Source: Amblyornis subalaris (taxonomy: Eukaryota; Chordata; Aves; Passeriformes; Ptilonorhynchidae). From it: 64,000 bases of DNA. The position numbers and the translations under genes were made by a program. The stretch lies in assembly GCA_018881555.1 (NCBI GenBank), contig JACAXG010000124.1:868001-932000 (forward strand), in the 5' to 3' direction. Below are positions 34,011-47,032 of this stretch, piece after piece (within the stretch, counting starts at the first letter, position 1; the number at the start of each line of letters is the position of its first letter). The notes under the pieces are model-generated. The model made no database searches. It was not told where the DNA came from and worked only from the letters and a program-made list of their open reading frames with translations.

Positions 34011-35230
34011 CACATTAGAATCAAGAGATTTGAAAGTTTAGTTTGTCAGTTCAAGTGAAACATACAGATTTCTCTCAAACTCATTAACCTGTCATTNTCA
34101 AACTATCAGAAAGTATTTCTTCCAAAATGTTACATTTTATGATTTGAATGAGTGATTCGTAAGTAGTCAAATGCACCTTTTGCATAAGTGCATCTCATAT
34201 TTTTGGAAAACAATGAGCCAGATCTGAGGTTAAGATAAAGGACTAATACTACTGGAATACTGGTATAGAAAGGGATTAGTGACAGGATGGCAGACTTGCT
34301 CTTCATAAAAATAAATGTGAGATGATATTTGCTAATTGAAATTTCTATAGTATGATAGAAAAATCACAGTACAAATCCTTTTGCTTTATCACAAATGCAA
34401 TAATATTGTGACAGGAAAAGTCTGTGACAGATTTCTAGCAAAAATAACCCATTAGCTCCTTATGGTTGGTTACTTTTTTCAGCATTTTCCTTCAAATATG
34501 TCACTAGGGCTGCCAGTTGTCATGACATACTATTTATGAGGCATATGTCTTTTGTTAAGCACTGTTCTTTTTATCGATTTTTTGACAGGTTTTACTTACT
34601 GCTAGATAATATACTAGAACATTTTACACACGTTGGTCATGTTAGAACTGTAAATTAAAGCATTGTGATAAGGAACTGGAGCTCATTAACTCAAATGGTA
34701 ACTGTTAGACAACAGGAAAGTTGTGATATTTGATTTATGAGGAAAATAAAACTTTCTGTATTACCAAACATAGCTGACTATTTGTGACAAGACATGCCAA
34801 AATAATAATGTCAAAAGGATTCATCTGTATCAAGAAGAGTATCTTCCCGTAAAACAATGTAGTATGGCACTAATTATATCATTATTAGACAATTTTTTGT
34901 TTCATTGCTCCCAATACTTCAATTTTAAGTGGATTTACTTAACAGGACACTAAGAGCTTTTATTAACCTAGAGATATAAAAGAAGGAAATTGTACTTAAT
35001 CTTTTCTGTTTTATTTAATTATCTGCGCTACAAGCAGAGTAATATATATCCAGGTGGAGTACTGTGTTAGCTGCTAACTTGCAGCTGTATGCAATTATCT
35101 TGTGCTGTCTGAAAGTACTTCAGCGAGCTTGAGTATCTCTGCTTTGTTTTGTTANGCAAACCTAAACAAATGTTATTTAAGAAGCTTCTCATTTTTCAGA
35201 GAATGAACAGGACATTCTATTAACACATTA

Positions 35231-35253
35231 AATATCTGTTTAACACAGATATT
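35231..35253. repeat. Short inverted repeat (9-bp arms)
   Basis: AATATCTGT (35231-35239) and ACAGATATT (35245-35253) are exact reverse complements with a 5-nt loop. The site is framed by direct copies of AACACATTAAAT at 35222-35233 and 35269-35280, the first of which overlaps the left arm by three bases. Confidence 0.5.
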
Positions 35254-35590
35254 GTTAATATAATGTTAAACACATTAAATTTCTAGATCAAATCAACATC
35301 AGTGGAGGTTTTATCTATTTACTTCACTGATATCATATGAACAGCAATAGCAGTGAGTACATACAAATTAATACACTAGGTCTAATAAAGACAGTATAAT
35401 TCATGCAGAATTCTGTAAAGTCACAACATTACCAATGATCCAGGCCAGCTCAATTCAAGGTAGAATTGNTATGCCTAACTAATCTGGTGGTCATACATTC
35501 TGAGTGCAATACAGTGATACCCACAACAGTCAGGAAAACCTAGGTAATATTTTAAATGTTNTCATAAAGCTTTTCCCTTCTCACCCACTC

Positions 35591-35626
35591 AAAAAAAAAC
35601 CCCAAACAAACCACAAAAAATAAAAG
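35591..35626. repeat. A-rich (CAAA)-like tract
   Basis: A nine-A run followed by CCCCAAACAAACCACAAAAA-type sequence. Confidence 0.75.
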
Positions 35627-38097
35627 GTAGACTTCTCTAGTATTGTATTATTATTCCATTTACTTTTTTCCTTTTTTTTTTTTNAAATCTTTTTGAGTCT
35701 GGTGGGTACAATTAGGCCAGAATTAATTAGATGCAAGAACTGAAAGGATAATAAATCTCTTCACAGTTCTAACAAAATTACTCCAATTTAGGAAACAGTC
35801 TAAGCAGAAGGTTGAGCTAGCTCAAATTCAATCAAATTCAATTTTGGAGGTCCTGCAAGGCCATAAACCAGCTCAATCTCAAGACACTTATTCTGGCTTT
35901 TAGAAGCCTGGAAACTGAACTCACCTCAGAGGTTTGTTTGATGAGATCATTCACTTGCCTACATATATGTTGTATGTATATGACTTGTTTGTTCAGCAAA
36001 CAAACACCGACCAAGCAGAAAATGACCTATAGTTGTTGCATCAATTTAAAGACTTTCTGAAAACATTTCATTTCAATTAATTCAACCATCACGCAATTTT
36101 AAGGCAAATCAACAAAATCCCCACACCAACACTACAGNTTCTGCTAGGAACAAGGCAACAGCTGTGGAACTCCCGAGAGGAGTTCTTGGGCTGCAGCTTG
36201 GCAGTTGCTATTTATGGGGTCTCAGGAAAGACACTTACCTTCAGGAAGGTAATATTTATGACTGTGCTGCTGCCTCTGCATCTCTTGCAGAGACTGCATT
36301 TGAAAGACAGTTCAGGGACGGGATGGCCTACCTCTCAAGCTTTAAAAGANACATCTTGGTAACACCCAGGAATTTCTAGATTGATGAGTTCTTTTAAACA
36401 GCCTCCTTCTAACTACTGCTGGTCTTCCTCCATGCATTTAGCANAGCACCTATGTGAAGTTCTCTTGTGATTCCTTGATGGGAGGCCTGTTTTCATATCT
36501 TATATTTTGGAAAAAATAATTGTAAGGATTTTTTTCCTGCTCCTCAACAAGAAGTCTGGAATTATAGAAGTAAGAGACCAAAGTGAGCCATTTCGCCTAA
36601 AATTAGAGACTTTCCCAAAATGACATAACTAGGTCAACTTTTCATACACAATATGACTTCCTGTTTTGATACCTACCTTGGCATGATGATAAATAATTAG
36701 TAGTTATTAACCAAGCTTCTGGCTTATTCAAAGGAGAGCAATAAACTTCTCCAGAGGACAATTCAGCACCTTAAATTAGGCTTTTGCATAAGAATTGCTC
36801 TCTGGAGAAGCCACGCTCTCTCATATACTTTGAAGAGATCCTAGGGAGATTAGTGAGGTAATTTAGCCTGCTAAATTAGATACTAACAGTCATGCCATAT
36901 TGATATCTTCTCCTAAGTCTGAATATAGTGCAGCTCCACTTACATATTTCAAATGCGAGTAGGTTGTGTTTCTCATCTGCATTTAAACTGTTCTCCAAGG
37001 CAAATAGAATTGTACACACATTACCTTTACATGGACATCTTGTTAAACATAATGATTATCACTGATATCTCTTACAATATTGGCACTTTTAAAATGGCTC
37101 ATAGCTCCAAAGTAATCTCAGATATCACGTTTGGTGACAAACTCAATGATTCAAATTTTCTTAGGACTGAAAAAAAGATAAAAGACCTGAATAAATATTC
37201 TTATTTAATACTCATTGACTGATTCACAGCTACAGAATTAAAGACAAGAAAGGCTATTCTTCAAAAATGAAAAATACAAGCTACAAGCTTCCTAAAGCAA
37301 AAACATTGATTTTTTATCAAAATATCTGAATATTAAGATAACCTGTAATGTCATATAAGAACTTGCACCTCAACAGGGGTACAGGAAAGAGAAAGAAAAT
37401 GAGCTAACAACTGTGTGAGAAGGTAATCACTTGATCAGTCAAAGGCACAAAAACATGGCAAAAAAAGAGTTATATAATGAGACCTAAAATATTTCTGATT
37501 TACTGCCTACAGCTTCCTGGTAAACCACAAATCCATAATTTATTAATAAAAATATTTATTATAAAAGTCACTTCATAAAACATGTGACTCCAGGTTTCCC
37601 TGTCCCAGACAAGAACACTGGCAATAAACCNAAGTCACTTTCTGTGGCCTCACTCCTGCAATGTCAAAAACATGAGAGAAGCACAGGTGCAATTACCTCA
37701 GAAAATGAGTCTGCCTCTTTATCCTTGGCTCTCTCTCTCCCTGCTGCAGCTGTATCATTATTCTAAAATGGTATGTCAGTTTTTCAATTTACNTCCTGAT
37801 CTTGGTCATAAAATGTTTCAAAGCCCATCTAAGGATGCATATGATTTATTGTCCTACTGTAATCTAAGTCACATTAAATTAAGTAGTAACATAATTCATT
37901 ACTTTTTTAAGACTAAATACTTCTTCATNTATTATTCTATTGGAAATAACAGGAATAACTGAATCCTTGACATAAACTCTANGAGAAACATGAATATGGG
38001 CATTCTGCATCTATATTCTTTACACTTAGCAAACTACNGAGAGACATCTACTTTTATATTTACTTTTTGTGTTGTATAGTGTGTGAGACATCATATG

Positions 38098-38373
38098 TGA
38101 TAGGACAAGGGTGAGCGGTTTTAAACTAAAAGAGGGGAGATTCAGATTAGATATTAGGAAGAAATTCTCCACTCAGACAGTAAGTAGGACAATGAAACAA
38201 GTTGCCCAGAGAAGCTGTGGATGCCCTGTCCCTGGAATTGATCACAGCCAGGTTGGATGGGGCCCCGGGCAATCAGGTCTAGTGGACGGCATCCCTGACT
38301 ACNGCAGGGGTCTGGAACTAGATGACCTTTATGGTCACTTCCAACTCAAACCATTCTATGATGACTCTATAAT
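38098..38373 (+). mobile_element. CR1-type LINE, 3' end
   Basis: Plus-strand copy of about 276 bp. It begins in TGATAGGACAAGG, codes for the CR1 ORF2 C-terminus (FKLKEGRFRLDIRKKFSTQ), then loses the frame within the ORF2 tail. It ends in the 3' untranslated segment with GGAACTAGATGACCTTTATG, CACTTCCAACTCAAACC and the degenerate octamer tail ATTCTATGATGACTCTAT. The copy is 5'-truncated. One N lies within it at about 38302. No target-site duplication is seen. Confidence 0.94.
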
Positions 38374-41300
38374 ATAACCATCAAAGGAGAGCTTTTACCT
38401 TCCCAAATTTTAAACAAGAAAAAAAATTAATAAAATGCTCAGTTGGAAATCAATCATGAATTGATAATGCACTACAATAACATAATGCTTTATTTTTATT
38501 CAGAAGATAAACTAAATATTCTGAAGTTTTTCAGTAGTTTACCATTTNTTCTCCAAGTTCATGTGATACTATCATAACTGTCAATTAATGATCCAAAAAA
38601 AATATCTAATACAACAAAAATACAGAAACTGGGTCCTCTGCATACCATCTTGAAGTGTTTCACAATACAATGAATCTGTTATTGGCATAATCTTACACCA
38701 TTATTGAGTTCTGTATGCCTCAATCACTGTTTAGCTATCTAGCTGACTTCACCTGGGATATATTGGGTTCTTCCCAGTGGCTTAAGTAACTGTTGTAGAA
38801 ACTCTACATTTGTCTTGGTAAGGCTGAGAAAAAGATCAAGCATTGAATATGCATACTAGAATGGCACTTCCTACCATGTCTAGTGATGACACTATAGCTG
38901 CAGACATTAAATAGCCTTATGATTATGTTAATGGACTTCCATTTCCTCCTTAAGTTAAACAACTCTGTTTCTACTGTATTTACAATTGAAATATGTCACT
39001 GATTACTAGCAAAAGAGCCCAAATGGTATTCTTAAACAGACTCAAGAGCTCTCTTATGCTTACTGAAGAGTTGTTGAAGAACAAATAGAGTGACATGAAA
39101 CAGGTGGCAACAGTGCCAGACATCTAATCCAGCTCTGATTCACAGCACAGCTGAAGAGAAGAGCACATAGAAAGTAAAGCTGATTCAATGTCAAGTGTCA
39201 AAGGAGAGTGAAAGCAGGAGCTCTTATTTAAATGTTCAGCCCACAAAATCATTGCTGCTTGGAACACCTCTGCATGTGCTGTGCTGCTGACACNCTCACC
39301 CTAATTAGACTGGCTACTTCAGGATGTCAGCAGCTGCATTCCTTCCTCTCCCCTCTACAGTAAGAGTTTCTATTAATAGGAAGGTTTACGAAGGCATTAC
39401 AGAGATAAAACATTTTGAAAATCCATACTCAGTACTCTATGCCTTAGTAAGACCCTAAGAAGTGCTTGTATAACCCAAACCATAGCCACAGAAATCAACA
39501 ATTGATATATTTATGGCAATATATATAGCCATNATCACATGTCACACAACCACATGAAGTGGCAATCCCTGAATTTCAAAAAGAGTACAAAAGAACATCT
39601 GAAAAATGTACAGCATTATTACAGAGGTGATAAAAAGCAAGACTATGTCTTAACCAGTGCTCTGTCAAAGTGAATAAGAAGAAGGTGGAGTAAGCAAGAA
39701 TAAGGTGAAATCAATTTTTTTTCAATAATTAGGAAGAGAAAACACCTTGAAGTGGTTAACATGTTGACTAAAGACATAATATTACTAGATAAATGCTACA
39801 ATCATTTGAGTGAGACTTTATTGAGATACACTTAGAGAGCAAAAGCTCTATGGGACAAATATAAACCACAGAAAATACTGACTAGGGAATAGTACTGCAG
39901 GAAAATANATGAGAAATAAAATGTACTGAATGTGAACAGAATTACAAAACTAGCACTACATGCTAGAGATTGTACACAGAAAGGCTGTACAGGCAGTTTT
40001 AGTGGGGTAATTAACTTTCTGATGTATTGATACAGATAAACACAGAATACTGTGAATATGCTGCTCATCCGTATAGCTGAATTAGTGACAGTAAGAATGC
40101 AGAACAGTAAAGAGTTATCCTGTAATGCAAGAGTAATAAGCGTGATCAAAATTAGAATGATCAGNAAAAAAACACTATTGAAACAGTAATTTTTTATAAG
40201 TACATAAGGAGAGCTAANGAAAAGAATGAAAAGTAGTTACACATGAAGAAATGGCCCCTGAAGTATGAAAAGAAAAACAAGCCTAAATAAATGCAAGCAC
40301 ATTTAGTGAGGCTAATTGGGTTGTTTTGCTGAAAGAAAGGCAACCGGGTCACCATCTTGGAAAGTGTTCACAAAAGACCTGGAGAGAGGCAGAAGGGTAG
40401 TCTAATGAGTATTCTGCAGAAAGCCATAAATAACTTCACAGCCATTGAAACAGAGTCATTGAACGAGACCCNCCGTCCAACCCTATCAGCCACAAATGCA
40501 AGTATTGAATTATGGAGGGTACAACTATTAAGAAAAAAAGGACTCTTCCAAGACACGTGAAGTTCTCAGAAGCATGGTAAACAGAACATGGAAAAGAACA
40601 AAAGACAGTGTATTATGTAGAGTCAGTCCTGTTTCTATGGAGTACAGTAGTATAACAAAATGACACACAGTAATATTAATCAAGAAACTGTTTCCATTAA
40701 TGTGAAATGAAGTAACAAGTTCTATCTAGAAATAAATGTAAATAGCCATGTTGACTCTTTTAATTGAATTGTAGTAACATTCACAGACAAATGTCTGACT
40801 ATTTAGCATGAATGAGACATTGGTTAGGAGGTTACATACATCTTCTTGTANTGGTTATAGAGACAAAGAAATGGACAACAAAAAGCCTAACTGTAGTTTA
40901 AATAACTTAAAAACAAGGAGTAGAAATAACTTTATAAAAACTGCTGTGGCATTCAAGGCAATGTTCTAGCTAAAGAATATTTAGGGTTTTTCTTAGTTAC
41001 ATTTACCAACGGCCACAAACTTACATCTTAAATTCACTGAAACGAATCGCTTCACCAATCAAGACAAGTGGGTTTGGAGTGGATTTATAAGGGAGAAGTG
41101 CATGAAATGACTGCATTGACAGAGCATGAACCACAAAGAAACTGCATCTCTCAGGATGGTTATTACAGAATGTGCTGTCATTGCTATTTGAGTCTTACTT
41201 AGCAAAGTTACAGTGTAGTAACTACTTCAGCTGTGGAAATAATATAACCTCTCAGGTTGTTTGTTTGTTTGTTTTTAATTACTTTCACAGTCTATGCACT

Positions 41301-42647
41301 CCAAATATTTTCTACAACACTAAGTCAGATCATAGAAAGGTAATCACTTTCATAATAACATGAAACTAAAGGTTTNTATCACACCCAGCCTCTAGAATTT
41401 CAGCCCATTTCCATAAGAGACAGCGCTGCTCACAAAATAACTGGCTGAGACACTATAATTACTCCTGAAAACATCTTAGAAGCACAACTAGAAATTTAAG
41501 TAATTAACTGCACAGATAANATTAGTAGTAATTTTCATTTATTTCTCAAGTACTGATTTAACTTTTCAACATAAACTTTTCAAGCCACAATTTAAACTTC
41601 TTTGGGAAAGTCAATCTGACATATAGCAAAGAGCACTACAGAATTATCTGGCAAAAATCATGTATACTAAAATAAGTATTTTTATGGTCCTTAAATATCA
41701 GAAGTTGAAAAGTAATTTTTTAAAACTGTCTTTGCAATGGTAAGCAGTAACACTAGAATCTGCTTTTTAATAGTCCCATTTATATAGTTTTACCAATCTT
41801 ATAATTGTAATCTAGGCTTTGCTACTATTCCTGTTCCTCTCTCAGAGCTCCTCAGCTAGTCACAAAATATCAGAAACTGCTTAATATTTTGAAAATCTTC
41901 CTGCTTGGCGGGACAGAAATTCCATGCAAAACAACAGCAAACAATTAAAAAAAATCCCCAACCCTAATTGTGATAATCATAAATCTGTGATTCCTTTTGA
42001 ATAATAAAACAAGAACAAGAAAATAACAAGGACACTTTTCATAGAAAAAAAAATGGTGAGAAGTACAAAGATGAAGTTCCAGGTGAAAATAATATTGTTT
42101 CCTTGTGAATTTGGAATAAAGTTGACAGAGAGACATTTCTAGATTTCTCTACTTACATCAAGGTTCTACTGAAAAATGCAGTTAATTTATCAGCTTTTTT
42201 TTACATTTTTGTCAGAATTTATATGTGGTATGGCTCTTGTTCTTTATTGAGTGTCATTCATTTTGGTATTTATTAATAAGTATTGATTTTTTTTTTTTTA
42301 CTCCACTGAGTAATTACTTNAATAATGTATTTTCTTAGTTTTCTAACCAAAATATAATGTTTTATATTTAGTCATTGAGATTTCAGTTGAATATAAATGT
42401 TGTCTCGGTTTTCAGAATTATAGTAACTTACTTGCATACGGGTTTCTTTGTTTTGTTTTTTAATTATTAGTCTAACTTGATGTCAACAACACTAAATTTA
42501 GGTACCAGTTTTGAAGGAATCATCAAAGAAAGGGAAGGGCACCAAGGAATTTATCATGTTGGCAAGCTCAGCATCTTTCAGTTGTGCACAAAANAAATAA
42601 AAATTAATGTCTCCTTAAATTTGCTGGGAGTCAGTTATGTGTGTAAC
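38374..42647. other. AT-rich non-coding stretch
   Basis: No gene or further repeat family recognised except a (GTTT)n run at 41257-41276. The 105-codon minus-strand frame at 39832-40149 is hydrophobic and compositional. Confidence 0.55.
41257..41276. repeat. (GTTT)n microsatellite
   Basis: About four GTTT units followed by poly-T. Confidence 0.8.
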
Positions 42648-43213
42648 TGTGCCATGGTTTCAACCNAGCTGGCAACTAAGCCCCATGCAGCCACCCACTC
42701 ACTCACTCTCCCCCTCANTGGGATGGGGGAGAGAATCGAAGGGTAAAAGTGAGAAAACTCATGGGTTGAAATAAGAACAGTACAATAATGAGAATAGTAA
42801 TAGTACAAGGTGATGATAGTAAATGATGATGATAATAATGACAAAAATTTAAACGAAAACAAAAATAACAGGAAAAAAAAAAATAAAACTCAAGACAGAC
42901 ACATGATATAAATNAAAGAGAATTGTTCACTACCAACTGACCAATGCAGGATGTGCCATATGGTCTGAAATATCCCTTTGGCCAGCTGGGGTCAGCAGGC
43001 TCAGCTGTGTCCCCCTCCCAACTCCTTGTGCACCCCCAGCCTCCGCACTGGTGGGGTGGGGTGAGAAGCAGAAAAGGCCTTGACTCTGTGAAAGCTCTGC
43101 TCAGAAATAATTAAAACATCCCTGAATTATCATCACTGTTTCCAGCACAAATCTAAAACAGCCCCACACTAGCTACTAAAAGGAAATTAACTCTACCCCA
43201 AACGAAACCCACA
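42648..43213 (-). mobile_element. Solo LTR-like element of an avian endogenous retrovirus, minus strand
   Basis: The plus-strand left edge (CCATGGTTTCAACC, AGCTGGCAACTAAGCCCCAT, GGGATGGGGGAGAGAATCGA, AAGTGAGAAAACTCATGGGT) and right part (ATATCCCTTTGGCCAGCTGG, CCCCCTCCCAACTCCTTGTG, GGTGGGGTGAGAAGCAGAAA, AGGCCTTGACTCTGTG, ATTAACTCTACCCCAAACGA) match, as reverse complement, a high-copy LTR family I know from bird genomes. The element therefore runs on the minus strand from TGTGGGTTTCG near 43213 to about 42648. The middle has been replaced by or expanded into low-complexity AT-rich sequence (42771-42910), and the usual TATA-bearing segment is not recognisable. No internal retroviral genes adjoin it. 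No convincing target-site duplication was found. It is probably an old, inactive solo LTR. Confidence 0.85.
42771..42910. repeat. Low-complexity GATGATAAT/A-rich expansion inside the LTR
   Basis: Repeated AATAGTA, GATGAT and AATAAT units pass into a poly-A-rich stretch. It interrupts the otherwise recognisable LTR sequence on both sides. Confidence 0.7.
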
Positions 43214-44060
43214 AAAGCTGGAAAATAGACTTTTGCAAACTAACTGAACTTATCTTCCTCTGCTTCCCTTTTACAACTGTTTAAATTGCTTGTACTATGA
43301 CAAAGAATCATACCTTATTATCTATGGTTAAAACATAAAAAAATTGATAAAACAACTGACTGGGCAGTGACTGCTTGAAGTATATGAGAAATATTCAATA
43401 CAGCTGCATTTCTTTGGTATATCTAAGCCATTCACATGTAATTCATTCTGAAACCTGACATTTGCACAAACCCATCAGACAACTGAATTCACAAACCAGA
43501 CATGAAAAAAATAACACTTTTATAAAAAGCAATACTGCTGATCCTACAAATCAAAAAGTAATTATTTGCCTCTCTTTTCAATCACAGATATGGCAAAGAA
43601 ATACAACTTTCTGAAATAAACAAACAAAAAAATTGATTTGTACTTGCTTTATATTTGAAATACCATTTCAAATGAATGCTTTTTGTCTTTGTGGATCATA
43701 GGCTTTGTTTGTTCCTCTCATTAAGCTAAAAACACAGATTCCCAAGTGAGGACAGAAAAATGTCTTTCCTTCTCTTCCACTTTATTCCAGCTCCTTCCCA
43801 CAAGCATACTAAATAGTAAAGCATTTCAAAGGCACTACCAGAGCTGCCAGAACCGAAACTATTATCACTTTAGAGGAATATTCACAAAAGAAGATTTCTA
43901 TTGGGGCAGTGAAATAATAGTTAGCAGAAATTATAGCTCTGGTACAGTTTGTACTGTCCATTGCCTTACTTCCCCCACAACCTGTTTGAAAGTAAAGAAA
44001 GATACAGAACAAATATTGGCTCTTTATTTCCAAAAATAAACTAAAAGTGCACAGAAATAA

Positions 44061-44092
44061 GAAAACAGAACAGAACAGAACAGAAAGAACAG
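44061..44092. repeat. (AACAG)n pentanucleotide microsatellite
   Basis: Four to five AACAG units, with one interrupting AAG before the last. Confidence 0.8.
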
Positions 44093-46991
44093 CTTTTCCC
44101 AACAGCAACAGCTNTTTTTTGAAAGAAGCTGGGCTTTCTTCAGATTGATACAATTCCTCTATATATGACTTTTTTTGAGGAGTGGAAATGCCAATGCTGA
44201 ATGACTCCATCTAAGCATTACATTGTGTGAGATTTTCTAATTTGCCACAACTAAGAGAGCAAAGTGATTGTAATAATTACTTTAAAACAAAAATGAACAC
44301 AAACTCAATTTCTTTCTCCTTCTTTTAAAGATTATTTTTGAAGAGACTTGGATGAATACTAGAAATTTTAAATGGAGATTTTCTGCCTTCTTTTTCCAAC
44401 ATGATCAGCACTCAAAACAAAGATGAAAACTTGCTCAAAAGCTGCATGTCATATCTTTAGTTTTGGGCAAGTGAATGAAGGCACAGAGGGATACCGAAGA
44501 TATGATTAATACATTTGCCTTAACTCCTAGCAATGAATGTGAGTAGAGAGCACTATTTCTTACACTCTGTATTTTTAATATGCATGAATATTTTAGTCTT
44601 TGTAGTGTCAGATGTCAGTGCCTCCACTCGACAGTCACTTAGTGGGGTGTAAAGTATTACATCTAACTGTCAGAAAGACTTTAATTTGGGGTTGAGAGAT
44701 GAATCGTTCTCTTTCTTCCTCAGACTTCTAAATCTTACGGTCAAGCAAACAGCTCAGCTTTCAGACATGCCCAGGAAAAAGTAACAGAGCAAAGCATAAA
44801 TTTCCACTCTGTTATAACTCAAAAAGAAGCTATAGATACATAAACTTCTCAGCTATCATACAATGTACTAAGTAAATAAAGCATATTATNTTCTGAATTC
44901 AAGAGATTATATTCTTCTAATATGTGCTTTTTTCTGTTCAGNAATAAGCACACATATTTTTCCTCCTGACGCTTTAACCAGTCTGCTTACCTTTTTTCTT
45001 CTACTAAGAGACATCATAGTTACCAATTCCTTTGTACTAATTACACTATATTAATACAATATAACCTAATTCAAAGTAATACATTGAATAATGTGACTGC
45101 ATAATTTAAACTATTTCTAAATTGGTTTCAACCTTTGACTATTTAAAATATTTAATGTTATAACTTCCAGTCTGGAACACTGTCAAAATGAGTTGCCATT
45201 GATGTCACTAGCAGTGAAGCATGAGGCACTCCTAGGTATCCAGGTCTAAATTTTCCACGTCTGACTATAAATCTTCAGAAGAAAATTCAGTTGTGATTGA
45301 TAATTTTTGTTTACAGAATTGGACAACAAGGGAAGTGCTGTTCCAATTCAGACTAAGAATAAAGGATAAGGAGATTGCAGTTTTCAAGTTCAATCAAGAA
45401 TTAACTCTGAATGATCTTTTCTCCTGCTGATAATGGCGACGGTACCTTATAGGTCTGTATGTTGGATATAGGTATACACATTGGTGAGCAGGATTCACAG
45501 AGGACCTGGCTACATTTCAGAACTTGGACAATTCCTTATACTTGGAGCCACTAAAGAACTGTACATACAGACTCCCCTCAAAANGCAATGTTCAGGAGAA
45601 AACATGTAATGCAAGATCCCCTTTTGACTTTAAAAGCAGGAAGAATGTCCTTCCTTGTTTTCAGCTCATGAAAAACACATTGAGGTTAGAACACTATGGA
45701 TTACACATTTTAAATGCAGTTCCCTGCATGTAATGACTTGAGAATGTTGTAAAAAGCATGTAGTAAGAAATGAATAAAAGGGAATGCTCCTTAGCACTAA
45801 TTATCCTCTAATTTTTAGAATGTAATTANAGCAAAAAAAAGATTATAGTACTTATAATTACATATTTCGTACCCAGAACAAATTTAAACCCAATGCTGCT
45901 CCTAAACTTTCCCATTATTTTCATTAATCTTTTCATATTCATTTCACACTTACACTTATCACTCTGAATTGCTCTCTAGCTGTGAGCAGTGTACACTTCA
46001 GACATCAGGGCTTTTTTCTCTGTTGAGCTAGTACTTTTAAAATATCTAGCTAATCTTTCAATATTTTCACATGTTGTGCAGGGCAGTGAGTCAATCAAAA
46101 ATTCTGTAGCTAATGAAGAATCTTACAAATGTTTAACCTGCACGTTGCATCTCTAGAGGAGTAGCTTTAAAATTACTCTGCAAAAAAGAAGCAACTTTGT
46201 GCATTACTATCTGCAGAATAAAGCTTCTGAGATGAAAATCCGAAGTCCAAGCTTCCCGTTCCTACTGTCGGCAGCATTTACAGATGCAGCTTATTGTAGT
46301 GTGCATTAATTATTTTCCAAGAGGTTGGTCAAAAAACAAGGACTGATGAACATGGCAGGGAAACAAGACGCTCAGGAGAATCTTAGCAACATACCAAGGG
46401 TTGACTGTCACATACAGGATGCTAATATATAAAATACAGATCATATCTCCATTTCCAGCTGATAGCAGTGTGTTGTGCAGCAGCTGGAGGGCAGGATCAG
46501 CGCTCTTCCTTCCAGCAGCAAAGAGGATGAAAGAAGATTATTTTGTATCATCCTAACTCTTTNGGATTTTGATTTTTACCTTCAACATATTCAGAAATAT
46601 ACTACTGGGAAAAACAGATGGGGTTGCAATGAATCGATGTGGAACNCTATGACAGAATTTAGCTGAGCATCATTACCCAAGGCCATGTCTAGCTCGCCTG
46701 TGGCAGCATGCCACCAAGGGTAAGACTGCTTTACCAGACAGACCAGGGAGCAGTAACGGTGCCAAGGAGTAAAAAGGGAAAATACCACCAGTATGTTCAG
46801 GGAGACTGAAGTTGCAGGTACTCCTGAGACTGGAACTCAGACAAGGCTGGGAGCCCAAANGCCCAAATTTCAGACTGCCAGTGAGCTGGTATTTATATCC
46901 ACTGAACATCCCATAGCACCCACCGCTGATGACTAAACAGGCTTTAAACACATGATAACGTAATATAGCTTAGTTTACATGCCTTGAAGTA

Positions 46992-47032
46992 CAAAAAAAT
47001 CCCAAACAAAACACAAAACAAAAAACCCAAAT
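46992..47032. repeat. A-rich (CAAAA)-like tract
   Basis: A seven-A run followed by alternating CAAA and CCC-containing A-rich sequence. Confidence 0.75.

Larger units (their letters stand above)
31591..38097. other. AT-rich non-coding stretch
   Basis: No gene or transposon recognised. It holds homopolymer tracts at 33970-34010, 35591-35626 and 35672-35683, an inverted repeat at 35231-35253, and a 7-bp-arm inverted repeat GAACTCC (36167-36173) with GGAGTTC (36179-36185). A splice-acceptor-like string (TTTTGTTTTCTACAG ending at 31954) precedes 56 open codons that I could not assign. Confidence 0.55.

Noticed and set aside
36167..36185. 7-bp-arm inverted repeat GAACTCC/GGAGTTC
   Set aside because: Many 7-bp inverted repeats are expected in a window this long.
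38111..38377. 88-codon plus-strand open frame
   Set aside because: It is the CR1 ORF2 tail and 3' untranslated region read through.
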